Source: an uncultured Eubacteriales bacterium (GTDB lineage: Bacteria > Bacillota > Clostridia > Christensenellales > Aristaeellaceae). From it: a stretch of 64,000 bases of DNA. How positions within the stretch are numbered: the first letter of the stretch is position 1; each line of letters opens with the position of its first letter. This document shows, in pieces, positions 62,388-64,000 of this stretch. The stretch spans positions 234,966 to 298,965 of the forward strand of contig CADBZH010000002.1 of assembly GCA_902799045.1 (NCBI GenBank), given 5' to 3'. A program made the position numbers and the translations under genes. A model generated the notes under the pieces. It searched no databases, had not been told where the DNA came from, and worked only from the letters and a program-made list of their open reading frames with translations.

Positions 62388-63437
62388 ATGGAGCCGAGAA
62401 CCATCACCATCCACGATGTCGCGGCGTTGGCAGGCGTGTCCCTGGCAACGGTTTCCCGCGTGCTCTCCGGCGGCAGCGCCAGCGCGACGACCCGCGAAAA
62501 GGTGGAGGCCGCGGCCAGGCAGCTGGGCTACCGGAAGATCAGCGCGGAGAAGCGCCCCGAAGGCGGGCAGGACCACGCCCTGGCCCTGGTGATCTCCGAC
62601 CTTACCAACCCCTACTACAGCATGCTCTGTGCCGGGGCGGAACAGGAAGCCCGTCGCGCCGGGTGGCCGCTGTTCGTCTGCCAGCCGGAATTCTCCTCCG
62701 CCGCTGAGGACACCGCCACGGAGAGCGTGCTGCGCCTGCCGGTCAGCGGCGCGGTGGTGGTCGGCGCGGCCATGGAGCAGGGCGACCTGGACGAGATCCG
62801 CAAGCGCCTCTGTCGCATCGCCCAGAGGATGCCCATCGTCACGATCGGGCCGCGCGTGGAGGGCGTCAGCTGCGTGAACATCACCTCCGACCTCTCCCTC
62901 AGCGTGCGCAAGTCACTGGCGCATCTGGTGACGCTCGGCCACCGGCGCATCGCCTTCATCGGCGGCTCTGGCGGCATGCGCTCCTCCAGCACCCGCAGGC
63001 GGGCCTACTTTGAAGAGATGGAGCGCCTGGGCCTGCCCTCCGACCGGGAAATGCGCACAGACGCGGGCTTCACGCCACAGGCGGGTGAATTCTGCGTGAA
63101 CCGGCTGTTCAACGACGCCTCCGCTGACCGACGGCCCACGGCCCTGATCGCCATCAACGACCTCGTGGCCCTGGGAGCGCTCCGGCAGCTACAGCGCATC
63201 GGCCTCCGGGTGCCGGAGGACGTGGCCCTGATCGGCTGCGACAACCAGTTCTTCACGCCCTTCCTCAACCCCTCCCTTACCACTGTGGACCTGCATCCCT
63301 TCGACCACGGCGTGACGGCCATCGAGGAGTTGATCGCCAGCCTGAACGGCGGCGGCGGTTCCTATTCGCAGATACGGGAGTGCAGCCTGATCGTGCGCGA
63401 AAGCTGCGGCGCCATGCTCGGCGCGCGGAAGTTCTGA
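62388..63437 (+). CDS. LacI-family transcriptional repressor of the uronate operon
   Basis: A 349-residue regulator. The N-terminal DNA-binding domain reads TITIHDVAALAGVSLATVSRVLSG with the hinge ATTREKVEAAARQLGYR; the ligand-binding domain (about 60-349) has the periplasmic-binding fold with ALVISDLTNPYYSMLCAGAEQEA and the GHRRIAFIGGSGGM and LIGCDNQFFTPFLNPSLTTVDL segments. It is divergent from the importer/lyase operon, with the operator palindrome between. The start at 62388 follows GGAGGGATTTCG. The inducer is probably a product of uronate-oligosaccharide degradation. Confidence 0.92.
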   Translation: MEPRTITIHDVAALAGVSLATVSRVLSGGSASATTREKVEAAARQLGYRKISAEKRPEGGQDHALALVISDLTNPYYSMLCAGAEQEARRAGWPLFVCQPEFSSAAEDTATESVLRLPVSGAVVVGAAMEQGDLDEIRKRLCRIAQRMPIVTIGPRVEGVSCVNITSDLSLSVRKSLAHLVTLGHRRIAFIGGSGGMRSSSTRRRAYFEEMERLGLPSDREMRTDAGFTPQAGEFCVNRLFNDASADRRPTALIAINDLVALGALRQLQRIGLRVPEDVALIGCDNQFFTPFLNPSLTTVDLHPFDHGVTAIEELIASLNGGGGSYSQIRECSLIVRESCGAMLGARKF

Positions 63438-63479
63438 AACGATGTGACAAAACAGATTGATTCCTCATCAGCAGAAAAA

Positions 63480-63510
63480 TACAGATCCGGACGCAACGTC
63501 CGGATCTGTA
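63480..63510. terminator. hairpin downstream of the lacI-family gene
   Basis: Perfect 14-bp arms TACAGATCCGGACG/CGTCCGGATCTGTA around CAA. There is no T run; it shares TACAGATCC/GGATCTGTA with the tips of the family A repeats and may be a reduced relative. Confidence 0.55.
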
Positions 63511-63565
63511 ACACATTGTTCGCCAGCTGCATTTCGTCGCTTCCCAGGCGTGCCGTGAAGCGCCT

Positions 63566-63823
63566 CTATCCGTCCCGCTCGTCCTTCAGCCAGTCGAGGA
63601 AGGTCTCCAGCGGGGTCGTGGGGCGTTCCTCCCGGCGCGCGGTCATGATCGCATCGTTGACGACGGAAATCAGGATGCTCAGATCCTGGCGCGTCCCAAT
63701 GCCGATCTCCTCCAACAGAGCCGCGTACAGCTCCGGGTCTGATTCATGGGGAAGATGGGCGCTCTGGCGAAGCGCCATGCCGATTTCCCGCTTCCTTTGC
63801 CCCCAATCCGCCACGCGGTACAT
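63566..63823 (-). CDS. small helical protein of unknown function
   Basis: An 85-residue protein, mostly helical, not recognised. MYRVADWGQRKREIGMALRQSAHLP is basic; the remainder (LYAALLEEIGIGTRQDLSILISVVNDAIM) suggests a two-helix hairpin, and the tail LETFLDWLKDERDG is acidic. The start follows GGAAAGGGGGCAGACCG. It is separated from the lacI-family gene by the hairpin. Coding status is supported by a good ribosome-binding site and normal codon use, but not by a known homologue. Confidence 0.55.
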   Translation of the reverse strand: MYRVADWGQRKREIGMALRQSAHLPHESDPELYAALLEEIGIGTRQDLSILISVVNDAIMTARREERPTTPLETFLDWLKDERDG

Positions 63824-63885
63824 CGGTCTGCCCCCTTTCCGGCATGTTTGTCAGGCTTTTTCGGTTCTTCACGTTTTTCTGGGGA

Positions 63886-64000
63886 ATGCCCCTCTCAGTC
63901 AGCCTTCGGCTGCCAGCTCTCCCCCTCACGGGGGCGAGCCAAGCGCTAAATAAACTTTGCCTCGCCCCCGTGAGGGGGAGAGCTGCCCGTAGGGCGGAGA
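63886..64000. repeat. inverted repeat at the window edge, family C
   Basis: Perfect 25-base inner arms (63914-63938 and 63961-63985) beginning CAGCTCTCCCCCTCACGGGG and its complement, plus outer sequence CCCTCTCAGTCAGCCTTCGG on the left and CCCGTAGGGCGGAGA on the right that may continue past the window. It resembles the dispersed palindromic elements of Faecalibacterium-like Clostridia. No gene is seen. Confidence 0.75.

Overview
The window looks like chromosomal DNA of an uncultured, high-G+C member of the Clostridia (Bacillota), probably a gut or rumen Christensenellales-type lineage. This is inferred from gene content: a group II ECF transporter module next to truA, cdaA-cdaR, a SAM-I riboswitch on metK, DUF1292, an orphan MsmK/UgpC-type ATPase, LacI-controlled sugar ABC genes and C_GCAxxG_C_C and GGGtGRT family proteins. 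Strong G/C bias at third codon positions produces many long antisense open frames that are not genes. I see no rRNA, CRISPR array, complete insertion sequence or prophage.

Layout. 0-9.7 kb: end of pgk; a fused EcfA1-EcfA2 ATPase with ecfT, truA and ybaK; two small enzymes; a GGGtGRT/Fe-S scaffold pair (the first gene broken) behind a palindromic operator; enolase. 9.9-17.5 kb: UDP-galactopyranose mutase with two family-2 glycosyltransferases, an FGGY kinase, and the cdaA-cdaR c-di-AMP operon with an unknown third gene. 17.8-19 kb: a solitary sugar-importer ATPase. 19.1-24.7 kb: a compact four-gene operon (membrane glycosyltransferase, secreted GH13 enzyme, unknown membrane protein, membrane-anchored Hsp70-like ATPase). 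24.8-30.3 kb: rpsB (frameshifted here), tsf, an HD-GYP protein, pyrH, a small protein and an rlmD-like methyltransferase. 30.3-35.6 kb: a soluble hybrid histidine kinase followed by an 815-residue adenosine-deaminase-like protein with an extra C-terminal domain. 36.0-36.5 kb: five tRNA genes. 36.6-38.7 kb: a phospholipase-C-like protein and SAM-riboswitch-controlled metK. 38.9-45.6 kb: a TetR-linked MMPL exporter with a large coiled-coil partner. 45.7-50.7 kb: DUF1292, a SIMPL protein, a sigma/anti-sigma pair, tRNA-Leu and a Y-family polymerase/YolD cassette. 51-53.2 kb: a secreted two-phosphatase fusion. 53.4-63.4 kb: a uronate-polysaccharide utilisation operon with a divergent LacI regulator.

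How the parts may work together. The 53-62 kb operon imports an oligosaccharide through a binding protein and two permeases, then breaks it down inside the cell with a heparinase-like lyase, a DUF2264 protein and a GH88 unsaturated glucuronyl hydrolase. It has no ATPase of its own, so the solitary ATPase at 17.8 kb is the obvious candidate to energise it. A palindrome over the start of the operon fits repression by LacI. A second palindrome family flanks the DUF308 gene of the exporter locus and fits control by the TetR protein.

The best candidates for undescribed biology are the adenosine-deaminase fusion behind a hybrid kinase, the Hsp70-like/glycosyltransferase operon, and the HAD plus histidine-acid-phosphatase fusion. 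Two genes, one of them essential (rpsB), carry short internal deletions. This raises the possibility of assembly errors and should be settled before the broken genes are interpreted. At least four kinds of intergenic inverted repeat are present; one occurs four times.
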